Source: Acidimicrobiales bacterium (GTDB taxonomy: Bacteria; Actinomycetota; Acidimicrobiia; Acidimicrobiales; UBA8190). From it: 59,253 bases of DNA. Location: NCBI GenBank assembly GCA_031292675.1, contig JARLGQ010000131.1, positions 1-59,253 of the forward strand, read 5' to 3'. Below, piece after piece: positions 32,938 to 40,879 of the stretch; the stretch's first letter is position 1, and the number at the start of each line of letters is the position of its first letter. A program made the position numbers and the translations under genes. The notes beneath the pieces were generated by a model. The model was not told the DNA's origin, searched no databases, and saw only the letters and a list, made by a program, of their open reading frames with translations.

Positions 32938-33690
32938 TCAGGCCGGAGCCATCGCCTCCGGCCGCGTCGATGCACCGAGCCCGGCGGGCACCTTACGCCG
33001 GAGGGGCTCAGGGGTCATCACCCGCTGCAGGATACCGAGCCCCAGCGCCACGAACGCCGCCAGCAATGCGACCAGGATGGCGCCGGCGAAAGCCTCGACG
33101 GTGTTGTTCGTGTTGAGACCGGAGATGACCGGAGTCCCGAGGTCGGTGTAGCTCACGTAGGCGGCCAGCGTAGAGGTGGCCACCACCTCGATGGATGCCG
33201 TCCGGATCCCGGCCATGAGGAACGGGGTGGCGAGTGGAAGCTCGACCGTACGCAGGACCTGGCCGCCTGTCAGGCCCATCGCCTTGGCCGCGTCGCGCAC
33301 CTCGGCGTCCACCTCGCGCATGCCCACGTAGGTGTTGGTGAGGATGGGAGGGATGGCGAGGACGACGAGAGCCAAGAAGGCGGCGAGGAACCCGCCCCAC
33401 TTGAGGGAGATCCAGGGAACGATGGCGAAGAGCGTGAGGAGGGCGAGGCTCGGGACGGCCCGCGCCGCGTTGGCCGCGTTCACCGCCACCAGGCCTCCGC
33501 GCCCGGTATGGCCCAGCACGAGGCCGATACCGCCTCCCACCACCACCGCACCGATCACCACGGCCAGCGACAGTTCGGCTTGGCGCCATAGCAACTCCGG
33601 GATGCCGCCCGATCCGGTCCAGTGGGCCGAGGTGGTGAACCAGTCGGCCACGCTCGCCACGAAGTGCCGGAAGTGGTCCCAGATCTCCAC
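32938..33690 (-). CDS. Osmoprotectant ABC importer, permease 2
   Basis: 250 residues from a GTG that starts 1 nt after the stop of the other permease gene, so the two are coupled. It has five or six membrane segments, with the ABC-permease EAA loop EVRDAAKAMGLTGGQVLRTVELPLATPFLMAGIRTA in the second half. The motif AVPSLALLTLFAIVPWISLKWGGFLAAFLALVVLAIPPILTNTYVGM is standard for OpuBB/OpuBD-type subunits. A Pro/Arg-rich tail ends the protein. It pairs with the permease at 33692-34369 to form the membrane channel. Confidence 0.9.
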   Translation of the reverse strand: MEIWDHFRHFVASVADWFTTSAHWTGSGGIPELLWRQAELSLAVVIGAVVVGGGIGLVLGHTGRGGLVAVNAANAARAVPSLALLTLFAIVPWISLKWGGFLAAFLALVVLAIPPILTNTYVGMREVDAEVRDAAKAMGLTGGQVLRTVELPLATPFLMAGIRTASIEVVATSTLAAYVSYTDLGTPVISGLNTNNTVEAFAGAILVALLAAFVALGLGILQRVMTPEPLRRKVPAGLGASTRPEAMAPA

Positions 33691-33691
33691 T

Positions 33692-34369
33692 TCACGCCAC
33701 CTGTCCGCGGCGGGCCGAGCGCGACCAGGGGATGACCAGGCGCTGCACCCCGACGAGGAGCAGGTCACACACAGCGGCGAGAAGCACCGAGAGGACCAGG
33801 CCCACGATGATCGGGGTGTAGTAGCCGATGTTGAAGCCGTAGGTGATCTGCTGGCCCAGGCCCCCGAGGCCGATCAGTGCGGTCACGGTCACCAAGCCGA
33901 TCACCGTGGCGGTGGCGACCCGAAGCCCGGCGAACACATAAGGCAGCGCCAGAGGGAGGTCGACCCGCACGAGCGCGGAGGCCGGCGAGTACCCCATGGC
34001 GGTGGCCGCCTCCCGGGCATCGGCGGGTACGGCGTTGAGGCCGGCCACGGTGTTCCAGATCAGGATCAGCAGGGTGTAGCCCACCAGCGCGATCTCCGCG
34101 GTCGGATACGACGCCACGTACCCCGTGATAGGCCCGAGAATGGCAAAGAGCGCCAGTGACGGGATGATGTAGAGCGCGCTGGCGAGCCCGAATACCGGCG
34201 GTCTCAGGAGGCGATACCGCCATGCCACCAACGCGAGCGGGATCGAAATGACGAGTCCGATCCCGAGCGCCAAGAGGCTGAGGCTGATGTGTTGCACCAG
34301 ATCGGCGCCGATCTGGCTCCACTGGCTCGAGACGTAGCTCCACTGGAAGAAGGGCTGGGCCGTTCCCAC
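33692..34369 (-). CDS. Osmoprotectant ABC importer, permease 1
   Basis: 225 residues. It starts at GTG 34369 (VGTAQPFFQWSYVSSQWSQIGADLVQHISLSLLALGIGLVISIPLAL). The EAA loop DAREAATAMGYSPASALVRVDLPLALPYVFAGLRVAT identifies an ABC-import permease. VTALIGLGGLGQQITYGFNIGYYTPIIVGLVLSVLLAAV is typical of the C-terminal half of ProW/OpuB-type subunits. A long upstream extension of this frame crosses the divergent ATPase gene antisense and is not real. TAGAGT (34382-34377) lies 7 nt before the GTG, so the message is probably leaderless. Confidence 0.88.
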   Translation of the reverse strand: MGTAQPFFQWSYVSSQWSQIGADLVQHISLSLLALGIGLVISIPLALVAWRYRLLRPPVFGLASALYIIPSLALFAILGPITGYVASYPTAEIALVGYTLLILIWNTVAGLNAVPADAREAATAMGYSPASALVRVDLPLALPYVFAGLRVATATVIGLVTVTALIGLGGLGQQITYGFNIGYYTPIIVGLVLSVLLAAVCDLLLVGVQRLVIPWSRSARRGQVA

Positions 34370-34376
34370 CGCACCG

Positions 34377-34437
34377 ACTCTACTTGCGGTCGACCCCCAC
34401 GCCGCAGGGCGAATCCGAGCAACTCCGTTGCTATCGT
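34377..34437. promoter_or_regulatory. Divergent promoters of the osmoprotectant importer
   Basis: The 75-bp gap holds back-to-back -10 elements: TAGAGT on the minus strand (34377-34382), 7 nt before the permease GTG, and TATCGT on the plus strand (34432-34437), 7 nt before the ATPase ATG. Clear -35 hexamers are not seen. Both messages appear leaderless and share one short control region. Confidence 0.55.
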
Positions 34438-34444
34438 GGCCACG

Positions 34445-35563
34445 ATGATCAGGTTGGAGCATGTCTCCAAGAGCTACGGCAACGGGACCGTGGCCGTCGC
34501 CGACCTGACTCTGGAGATCGGCGACGGCGAGCTCACCGTCCTGGTCGGCCCGTCGGGCTGCGGCAAGACGACGACCTTGCGCATGATCAACCGACTCATC
34601 GAGCCGACGTCGGGCCGTATCCTCATCGCGGGAGAGAACGTGCTCACCAAGGACCCGGTGCAGATGCGCCGTGGCATCGGATACGTGATCCAGCAAGGCG
34701 GGCTCTTCCCACACCGCCGCGTCTTCGACAACGTGGCCGTGGTACCCCGTCTTCTGGGCTGGGCCACCCACCGGGTCGAACGCCGCGTGCACGAGCTGCT
34801 CGAGATGGTCGGACTCGAACCGCACAGCTACGCCCGCCGATTTCCCCACGAGTTGTCGGGCGGCGAGCGCCAGCGCGTCGGAGTGGCGCGGGCACTCGGA
34901 GCCGACCCCCCGGTCCTGCTCATGGACGAACCCTTCGGCGCTGTCGATCCGGTCACGCGGCAACGACTCCAGAACCAGTTCCTCGAACTGCAAGAGGACC
35001 TCAAGAAGTCGATCGTCTTCGTCACCCACGACATCGAGGAGGCGGCCAAGCTCGGTGACCGGATCGCCGTCCTTTCCGCAGGGGGCGTGTTGGAGCAGTA
35101 CGACGCCCCCAGCGAGATCCTGGGACGGCCCGCGACCCCGTTTGTGGCGGACTTCGTGGGAGCGGACCGAGGGGTCCGACGCCTGGCGGTCGTCCGGATC
35201 GAACGCGAAGACCTGGCGCATCCACCGGTGGTGTCCCCCTCCGCCGACATCGCAGAGGCTCGGGAGCTCGCCCAGGACTCGGACGCCAAGACCGCCGTGG
35301 TGCTCGACGACAACGGCAGATTGGTCGGATGGGTGTCGCTCGAACCGGAGGCGACGGGCCCGGTCGGGCCTCGCACCGAGAAATTCGCCGCCCAGGTTCC
35401 GCTGGGGACGACCTTGCGTGCGGCCCTGGGCGAGATGCTCCAGCACGATGTGCGCTGGATCCCGGTCGTCGACGACGACGACCATTACCTCGGGGTCCTC
35501 ACCCCGAACCGCCTGCACGCCGCCATGCGGCGCTCGGTGGGCGGGAAGCCCGTCGAGTCCTGA
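34445..35563 (+). CDS. Osmoprotectant ABC importer, ATPase with CBS domains
   Basis: 372 residues. Walker A GPSGCGKTTT (about 36-45), Q-loop VIQQGGLFPH, signature LSGGERQRVGVARAL, Walker B VLLMDEPFGAVDP and the H-loop VTHDIEEA are all present. Residues about 250-365 are a CBS pair (PPVVSPSADIAEARELAQDSDAKTAVVLDDNGRLVGWV ... LRAALGEMLQHDVRWIPVVDDDDHYLGVLTPNRL). In OpuA-type transporters such domains sense ionic strength, so transport is probably osmotically gated. It is divergent from the permease/binding-protein operon. Confidence 0.93.
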   Translation: MIRLEHVSKSYGNGTVAVADLTLEIGDGELTVLVGPSGCGKTTTLRMINRLIEPTSGRILIAGENVLTKDPVQMRRGIGYVIQQGGLFPHRRVFDNVAVVPRLLGWATHRVERRVHELLEMVGLEPHSYARRFPHELSGGERQRVGVARALGADPPVLLMDEPFGAVDPVTRQRLQNQFLELQEDLKKSIVFVTHDIEEAAKLGDRIAVLSAGGVLEQYDAPSEILGRPATPFVADFVGADRGVRRLAVVRIEREDLAHPPVVSPSADIAEARELAQDSDAKTAVVLDDNGRLVGWVSLEPEATGPVGPRTEKFAAQVPLGTTLRAALGEMLQHDVRWIPVVDDDDHYLGVLTPNRLHAAMRRSVGGKPVES

Positions 35564-35739
35564 CCGCGACGCGCCGCGTCGTCGGCCCGAGGGCGAAGTA
35601 CCGGAGGCTCAGGACCGCGTCGACGGACCCGACGGAACCGGAAACCCATGCCGGTGTCGGTGGGGCACGGTCAGTATCATCTCTCACGATGCTCGGGGGC
35701 TGGCAGGCAAAGGCGCGCACATGCTTGTGGGTCTGTGCC

Positions 35740-35771
35740 TTGACACCCCTCCGGTCATTGCGGCATAGGTA
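35740..35771 (+). promoter_or_regulatory. Probable liv operon promoter
   Basis: TTGACA at 35740-35745 and TAGGTA at 35766-35771 are 20 nt apart, longer than the usual 17-18, and the second lies 6 nt before GTG 35778. CATAGG at 35764-35769 would give an 18-nt spacer. The message is probably leaderless. Confidence 0.5.
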
Positions 35772-35777
35772 GCCTCG

Positions 35778-36608
35778 GTGCATGCACCTCTTCCCGGACC
35801 CAACAACGGCGAGAAGACGCTCCTCGTCAACGAGCTGAGCGTGGGATTCGGGGGCGTCATCGCCCTCGACAACGTCTCGATGGCTGCGGCTCCGGGAGAG
35901 ATCGTCGGTGTGATCGGGCCCAATGGCGCCGGCAAGACGACGCTGTTCAACGTCATCTGCGGGTTCGTGCGGGCCCATTCGGGAGACATCACCTACGACG
36001 GGACCTCACTGCTGGAACATCATCATCCGCACGATCTGACCGGACTCGGCATCGCCCGCACCCTCCAAGGGGTCGGGCTGTGCGCCGGGCTCAGCGTCCT
36101 CGAGAACGTGATGATCGGGGCCCAGTCCGCGCTGCACAGCGACATCGGGTCGGCGTTCCTGGGTCTGTGGCGCTCGAACAGGGAGGAGCGGAGAGTGGCC
36201 CGGCTCGCCCGGGACCTCCTCGAGGAGCTCGGCGTGGCCCAGCATGCGCACCGGTTCCCCGCCACGCTCCCCTACCCGATCCAGAAGCGTGCCGCACTGG
36301 CCCGGGCCCTCATGGCGCAACCCGGTCTTCTCTTGCTCGACGAGCCGGCCAGCGGGCTCTCCAACGACGAGATGGAGGAGCTCGGGACGCTGATCCGAGG
36401 TCTACGGTCACGCATGGGCGTCCTCCTCGTGGAACACCACATGGACCTGGTCATGTCGGTTTGTGACCGGCTGGTCGTGCTGAACTTCGGTCAAGTGATC
36501 GCGCAGGGCACACCCGAGGCCGTCCGGTCGAACCCAGAAGTCGCCACGGCGTACCTGGGAGACGAGGTGCACCAGGTGTCGGCATCACCCGGGATGCCCG
36601 ATGCTTGA
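35778..36608 (+). CDS. livG: Branched-chain amino-acid-type ABC importer, ATPase LivG
   Basis: 276 residues from GTG 35778. Walker A GPNGAGKTTLF, Q-loop IARTLQGVGL, Walker B LLLLDEPASGLS and switch His VEHHMDLVMSVCDR are as in LivG. The signature helix is odd: where LivG usually has LPYGxQRRLEIARAL, this one has LPYPIQKRAALARAL, with Pro instead of the conserved Gly. The protein keeps the LivG-type insert (LENVMIGAQSALHSDIGSAFLG). It overlaps livF by 8 bp. Hydrolysis might be slowed, or the LivF partner may carry the intact site. Confidence 0.9.
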   Translation: MHAPLPGPNNGEKTLLVNELSVGFGGVIALDNVSMAAAPGEIVGVIGPNGAGKTTLFNVICGFVRAHSGDITYDGTSLLEHHHPHDLTGLGIARTLQGVGLCAGLSVLENVMIGAQSALHSDIGSAFLGLWRSNREERRVARLARDLLEELGVAQHAHRFPATLPYPIQKRAALARALMAQPGLLLLDEPASGLSNDEMEELGTLIRGLRSRMGVLLVEHHMDLVMSVCDRLVVLNFGQVIAQGTPEAVRSNPEVATAYLGDEVHQVSASPGMPDA

Positions 36609-37308
36609 GGTCCAAGGCCTGTGCGTCTCGTACGGAGCCGTGGACGCGCTCCGGTCCGTGACGTTCCGGGCCCGGTCCGGTTCGATCACCGCCATCCTCG
36701 GTGCCAACGGTGCGGGGAAGACCACGTTGCTCCGGACCATCAGTGGGCTGGTCAAGCCTCGCTCGGGCACGATCAGCTTCTCGGGGGAGGAGCTCGTGGG
36801 GAACCCTGTCGAGAACATCGCCCGGCGCGGCGTCTCCCATGTCCCGGAAGGACGGGGCGTCATCGCGGAGCTGACGGTGGAGGAGAATCTCCGCCTGCCC
36901 ACCCTGTGGAGCATGGGCCGCCACCAACGTCAGGCGGCGATCGAAGCGACGTTCGAGCTCTTCCCCCGATTGCGTCATTTCCGCAGGCACCACGCCTCCG
37001 CGCTCTCGGGTGGAGAGCGTCAGATGCTGGTGATCGGTCGGGCCTTGATCTCGTGCCCACGGTTGCTGTTGCTCGACGAGCCGTCTTTGGGGCTGGCACC
37101 GCTCGTGACGGCACAACTCATGACCCTTCTCCGGGACCGAACCGAAGGAACCGACTTGACCGTCGTACTGGTCGAGCAGAACGCGCGCAGCGCCCTGTCC
37201 GTCTCTCAGCATGCCGTGGTGCTCAACCTCGGTGAAGTCGTGGTCTCCGACGAGGCATCCGTGATCGCTGCCGACAATGCCCTGCGACACCACTACCTCG
37301 GGTTCTAG
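36601..37308 (+). CDS. livF: Branched-chain amino-acid-type ABC importer, ATPase LivF
   Basis: 235 residues. It shows the compact LivF form: Walker A GANGAGKTTLLRTISGL, HVPEGRGVIAELTVEENL, signature ALSGGERQMLVIGRAL, Walker B LLLLDEPSLGLAP and the VEQNARSALSVS segment. It overlaps livG by 8 bp and is followed 9 bp later by livH. It forms the second nucleotide-binding half of the importer. Confidence 0.93.
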   Translation: MLEVQGLCVSYGAVDALRSVTFRARSGSITAILGANGAGKTTLLRTISGLVKPRSGTISFSGEELVGNPVENIARRGVSHVPEGRGVIAELTVEENLRLPTLWSMGRHQRQAAIEATFELFPRLRHFRRHHASALSGGERQMLVIGRALISCPRLLLLDEPSLGLAPLVTAQLMTLLRDRTEGTDLTVVLVEQNARSALSVSQHAVVLNLGEVVVSDEASVIAADNALRHHYLGF

Positions 37309-37317
37309 GAGCCTGGC

Positions 37318-38196
37318 ATGAGCCTGTTCGTCAACATCACGCTCGACGGCATCGCCAACGGGATGATCTTCGCCGCGTTGGCTCTGGCACTGGTGCTGAT
37401 CTTTCGCGCCACGCGGATCGTCAACTTCGCCCAGGGGGCCATGGGGATGATCACGACCTTCATCGCTTCGAGCCTCCTCGGTCAGGGCGTCGGGTACTGG
37501 TGGGCCTTCGTGGCGGTATTGGCGATCGGATTCGTGTTGGGTGCACTTGTCGAACGCGTCCTCATCCGCCCCCTGCAGGGAAAGTCCGAGCTCAATCCGG
37601 TCATCGTGACCATTGGGTTGCTGGTGGTCCTGGAAGGCGTCGCCGGAGCCATCTACGGCAACTCCAGCCGGGGTTTTCCCGCCGCCTACTCCCAGAGCGG
37701 GCTGACCGTCGGGCACACCAAGATCGCCTTCTCGCATTTCGACGTCTTCATCCTCGGGGCGGTGCTCGCCCTCATGATCGCCACGCTGTTGCTGTTCCGG
37801 ATGACCACGCTCGGACTCCGCATGAGAGCGTCGGCCTTCGCAGGCGAGATCTCGAGACTGCTCGGTGTGCGCGTCGGGTTGTTCCTCACCCTGGGGTGGG
37901 CTCTGGCCGGCGTAGCCGGGTCGTTGGCTGGTCTGCTGGTGGCGCCGACCAGTTCGTTCGGGCCGTACTACATGGACCTGGTCCTGGTCTACGCCTTCAC
38001 CGCAGCCGTGGTCGGAGGTCTCGAAAGCCCTGTGGGCGCATTGATCGGCGGATTGATCACGGGCCTGTGCATCTCGTACGTGGGCGGCTATCTGGGGTCG
38101 GGCCTTCAGCCTCTGGGCGCGTTGGCCCTGCTCATGGTGGCCCTCATGGCCCGGCCGGAAGGGATCTTCGCCCGACCACCGGCCCGGAAGGTCTGA
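37318..38196 (+). CDS. livH: Branched-chain amino-acid-type ABC importer, permease LivH
   Basis: 292 residues, about eight membrane segments. The N-terminus ITLDGIANGMIFAALALALVLIFRATRIVNFAQGAMGMITTFIA is the classical LivH opening. The EAA-like loop LGLRMRASAFAGEISRLLGVRVGLFLTLGWALAGVAGSLAGLLVAP and the end VVGGLESPVGALIGGLITGL follow. It lies one base before livM. The ligand may be branched-chain amino acids, amides or urea-like compounds; LivH relatives vary. Confidence 0.93.
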   Translation: MSLFVNITLDGIANGMIFAALALALVLIFRATRIVNFAQGAMGMITTFIASSLLGQGVGYWWAFVAVLAIGFVLGALVERVLIRPLQGKSELNPVIVTIGLLVVLEGVAGAIYGNSSRGFPAAYSQSGLTVGHTKIAFSHFDVFILGAVLALMIATLLLFRMTTLGLRMRASAFAGEISRLLGVRVGLFLTLGWALAGVAGSLAGLLVAPTSSFGPYYMDLVLVYAFTAAVVGGLESPVGALIGGLITGLCISYVGGYLGSGLQPLGALALLMVALMARPEGIFARPPARKV

Positions 38197-38197
38197 G

Positions 38198-39319
38198 ATG
38201 ACTCAAGCGGTCCCCTCTGCAGTCCGGTTGGACGGCGGATCGTGGTTGCGCCGCATCCGGCTGCCGGCCCAGCCCCTGGGTCGCCACCTGATCCTCGCCC
38301 TCGGTGGGGCGGTCGTCCTCTACCTCGTCACTTCCGCCCTCAGCCCGTACAACGACTACGAGGTCGGCGAGATCGCCTTGTACGTCATCGCCCTGGCGGG
38401 CCTGAGCCTCCTGACCGGGGTGAACGGGCAGATCTCACTCGGCCACGGCGCCTTCATGGCCGTCGGCGCGTACACCACCGCGCTGCTCATGACGCACACG
38501 CACGTCAACTTCATCCTCGAGCTGCTGGCGGCGATCGCCTCCGCCGCCGTGCTGGGGCTCTTGATCGGGATCCCCGCCACCCGCTTGAAAGGCCCGTACC
38601 TGGCCGGAATGACCTTGTTGCTCGCATTGGCCCTTCCCCCCATCGCCGACAAGTGGAGCGGTACCTTCGGGGGCGATCAGGGTCTCACCACGACGGTCCC
38701 CGCCGCACCGGGGTCGGTCAACCCCGAGAGGTGGTTGGCCTGGATCCAGATCATGGGAGCGTTGGTGACCTTGGTCCTGTTGGCCAACCTTCTTCGCAGT
38801 CGCTTCGGACGCACGTTCCGCGCCGTGCGCGACGACGAGATCGCCGCATCGCTGGCCGGGATACACGTGGCTCGCACCAAAGTCACGGCATTCGTCATCA
38901 GCGCCGCTTGCGCCGGACTGGCCGGAGCGTTCCTCGGGTTGTCCACCGGGGTCGTCAATACGGGGGAATTCCCCCTCACCCTCTCCATCCAGCTGCTGGC
39001 GGCCATGGTGCTGGGGGGAACGGGCAGTCTCATGGGCATGTGGTGGGGGGCGATCCTCTTGGTGTACCTCCCGCAATGGTCGACCTCGCTTTCGGGACAC
39101 TTCAGTCTCGGGAGCGGGGCGAGCGCGTACCTCGCCACGATCATCTTCGGCGTCGTGTTGATCGTCGTCATGATCGCAGCCCCTACCGGCATCCAAGGTG
39201 GCCTCCGGTGGTCCTGGGGGCGCATCTCGCACTACCGGTCCGGATCGCACTCCATCTCACCCCGAGTGCCGCCGCGTCCGGACGACAGTCGGCCGCTTTC
39301 CCGATCACATGACACATGA
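38198..39319 (+). CDS. livM: Branched-chain amino-acid-type ABC importer, permease LivM
   Basis: 373 residues, eight to ten membrane segments. LTGVNGQISLGHGAFMAVGAYTTALLM and RSRFGRTFRAVRDDEIAASLAGIHVARTKVTAFVISAACAGLAGAFLG are the standard LivM motifs, with the GTGSLMGMWWGAILLVYLPQW end. A hydrophilic tail of about 40 residues (HSISPRVPPRPDDSRP) follows. Start ATG 1 bp behind the livH stop. Confidence 0.93.
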   Translation: MTQAVPSAVRLDGGSWLRRIRLPAQPLGRHLILALGGAVVLYLVTSALSPYNDYEVGEIALYVIALAGLSLLTGVNGQISLGHGAFMAVGAYTTALLMTHTHVNFILELLAAIASAAVLGLLIGIPATRLKGPYLAGMTLLLALALPPIADKWSGTFGGDQGLTTTVPAAPGSVNPERWLAWIQIMGALVTLVLLANLLRSRFGRTFRAVRDDEIAASLAGIHVARTKVTAFVISAACAGLAGAFLGLSTGVVNTGEFPLTLSIQLLAAMVLGGTGSLMGMWWGAILLVYLPQWSTSLSGHFSLGSGASAYLATIIFGVVLIVVMIAAPTGIQGGLRWSWGRISHYRSGSHSISPRVPPRPDDSRPLSRSHDT

Positions 39320-39361
39320 GCAGTGGGTTCGAGTGAACAGGCGACGACAAAAGGAGCAGCG

Positions 39362-40771
39362 ATGAGACAGAGTAATGGCAACTCCATCGGCAGATGGACA
39401 CGTGTCCTGGTGACGAGTGTCATGGGCATCACCCTGTCTGCCACCGTGTTGGCGGCCTGCAGCTCCACCCCCAAGGCCACCGCGCCGAGCGCATCGGCAC
39501 CGGGCGTGACGTCGAACAGCATTCTGATCGGGGCAACCGTGCCGCTCACCGGGCCGGCCGCGCCGGGTTACGACGAGATCGCCCCCGCCATGAACGCCGT
39601 CTTCACCTGGGTCAACGACCACGGCGGGGTGTACGGCCGCAAGATCCACTACACCTATCTCGACGACGGGTACAACCCCGCCAACACGGCGACGCTGACC
39701 CGCAGGCTCGTCCTCCAGGACAACGTGTTCGCCGACATCGGGTCACTGGGGACGCCCACGCAGGCTGCCGTACAGGGATTCCTGAACGGGCAGAAGGTGC
39801 CCCAGCTCTTCATCGAGTCGGGGTGCAACTGTTGGAGCGATCCGACATACCCCCAGAGCTCGGGATGGCAACCGCCCTACACGGTGGAGGGCAAGATCCT
39901 CGGCAGCTACGTCAAGGCCAACTTCGCCGGCAAGAAGATCGGATATCTGTACCAAGGTGACGAGTTCGGCCAGGACTTCGTCAAGGGACTGGACATGGAG
40001 ATCGCACCGGCATCGGTGGTCTCGCGTCAGACCTACGACGCCAGCACGTTGGCCGGGCCGCTCTCCAACCAGATCGCGGCACTGAAGGCGGCGGGAGCAC
40101 AAGTCGTCGTGATGGCGACGATCCCTGCCGCCACCGCGCTGGCCATGCTGCCCGGCGCGGCCATCGGCTACCTGCCCCAGTACGTCCTCTCCAACGTCGG
40201 CGCAGACTCCCCGACCGTGGGGCCGCTGCTGTCGGCGTTCACCCAGAAAGGTGGGGGGACCGCGGCACAAGCCAAGGCAGCGGCCGGTCTCTTGAACGGA
40301 GTGATCACCGACGCCTACTTCGCACCGGAGTCCGAGGTGTCCAATCCGTGGGTCCAGGTCGAGAAGAAGCTCCTGGCGGACTATGCACCGAGCCTGTACG
40401 CCAAGTCCGGGTTGGACGGCAATACCCAATACGGCGTGGCGCTGGCCTACACGGTCGTCCAGGCACTGCAGGCGGCGGGAAAGAACCTGACCCGAGCCGG
40501 CTTGCTGGCGGCCATCGCCAAGTCCGGCAAGGCCTTCGTCACCCCCGGTTTCGTGCCCCTGTCGTATTCGAGCACCGTGCGCTACGGCTTCCAGGGAGCC
40601 GAGGTCATCAAGCTCAGCGCCACGGCCCCGCCGGCGGTGACGCCCACGGGGAGCTGGATCGGCAGCACGGCGGTCACTCCGGTGGAGGTCACCGACGTCG
40701 GATCGGCTCCGGTGACGAAGTACACCGGCACGACCTCGACGCCCCCGAAGAACCTGGTGTCGACGTCGTAG
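39362..40771 (+). CDS. Branched-chain amino-acid-type ABC importer, binding lipoprotein
   Basis: 469 residues. The signal peptide ends in a lipobox (ATVLAAC, Cys near residue 33). The type I periplasmic binding fold begins ILIGATVPLTGPAAPGYDEIAPAMNAVFTWVNDHGGVYGRKIHYTYLDDGYNPANT. QVVVMATIPAATALAMLPGA and TQYGVALAYTVVQALQAAGKNLTRAGLLAAI are typical of LivJ/LivK-like proteins. It is longer than E. coli LivJ and ends in a Thr/Pro-rich tail. ATG 39362 has AGGAG upstream. It is the last gene of the importer operon. Confidence 0.9.
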   Translation: MRQSNGNSIGRWTRVLVTSVMGITLSATVLAACSSTPKATAPSASAPGVTSNSILIGATVPLTGPAAPGYDEIAPAMNAVFTWVNDHGGVYGRKIHYTYLDDGYNPANTATLTRRLVLQDNVFADIGSLGTPTQAAVQGFLNGQKVPQLFIESGCNCWSDPTYPQSSGWQPPYTVEGKILGSYVKANFAGKKIGYLYQGDEFGQDFVKGLDMEIAPASVVSRQTYDASTLAGPLSNQIAALKAAGAQVVVMATIPAATALAMLPGAAIGYLPQYVLSNVGADSPTVGPLLSAFTQKGGGTAAQAKAAAGLLNGVITDAYFAPESEVSNPWVQVEKKLLADYAPSLYAKSGLDGNTQYGVALAYTVVQALQAAGKNLTRAGLLAAIAKSGKAFVTPGFVPLSYSSTVRYGFQGAEVIKLSATAPPAVTPTGSWIGSTAVTPVEVTDVGSAPVTKYTGTTSTPPKNLVSTS

Positions 40772-40845
40772 ATCCTGTCGACGTCAGAAATCCTGCCGAC
40801 GTCGGAGAACATCGCCGGCCCTGGCCGGCCCCCGGAATCGACGTT

Positions 40846-40879
40846 GCTGAGGGCGGGGGTGCAAGCCCCCGCCCTCAGC
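40846..40879. terminator. Strong bidirectional terminator hairpin
   Basis: GCTGAGGGCGGGGG and CCCCCGCCCTCAGC form a perfect 14-bp stem with a 6-nt loop. It lies 75 bp after the liv operon and overlaps the stop codon of the convergent GH78-like gene, so it can end transcripts from both sides. No T run follows, as is common in high-GC actinobacteria. Confidence 0.8.

Noticed and set aside
33692-35518. 608-codon minus-strand frame through the osmoprotectant ATPase gene
   Set aside because: Only the last 225 codons (from GTG 34369) read as a permease; the rest is antisense to a clear ATPase gene.
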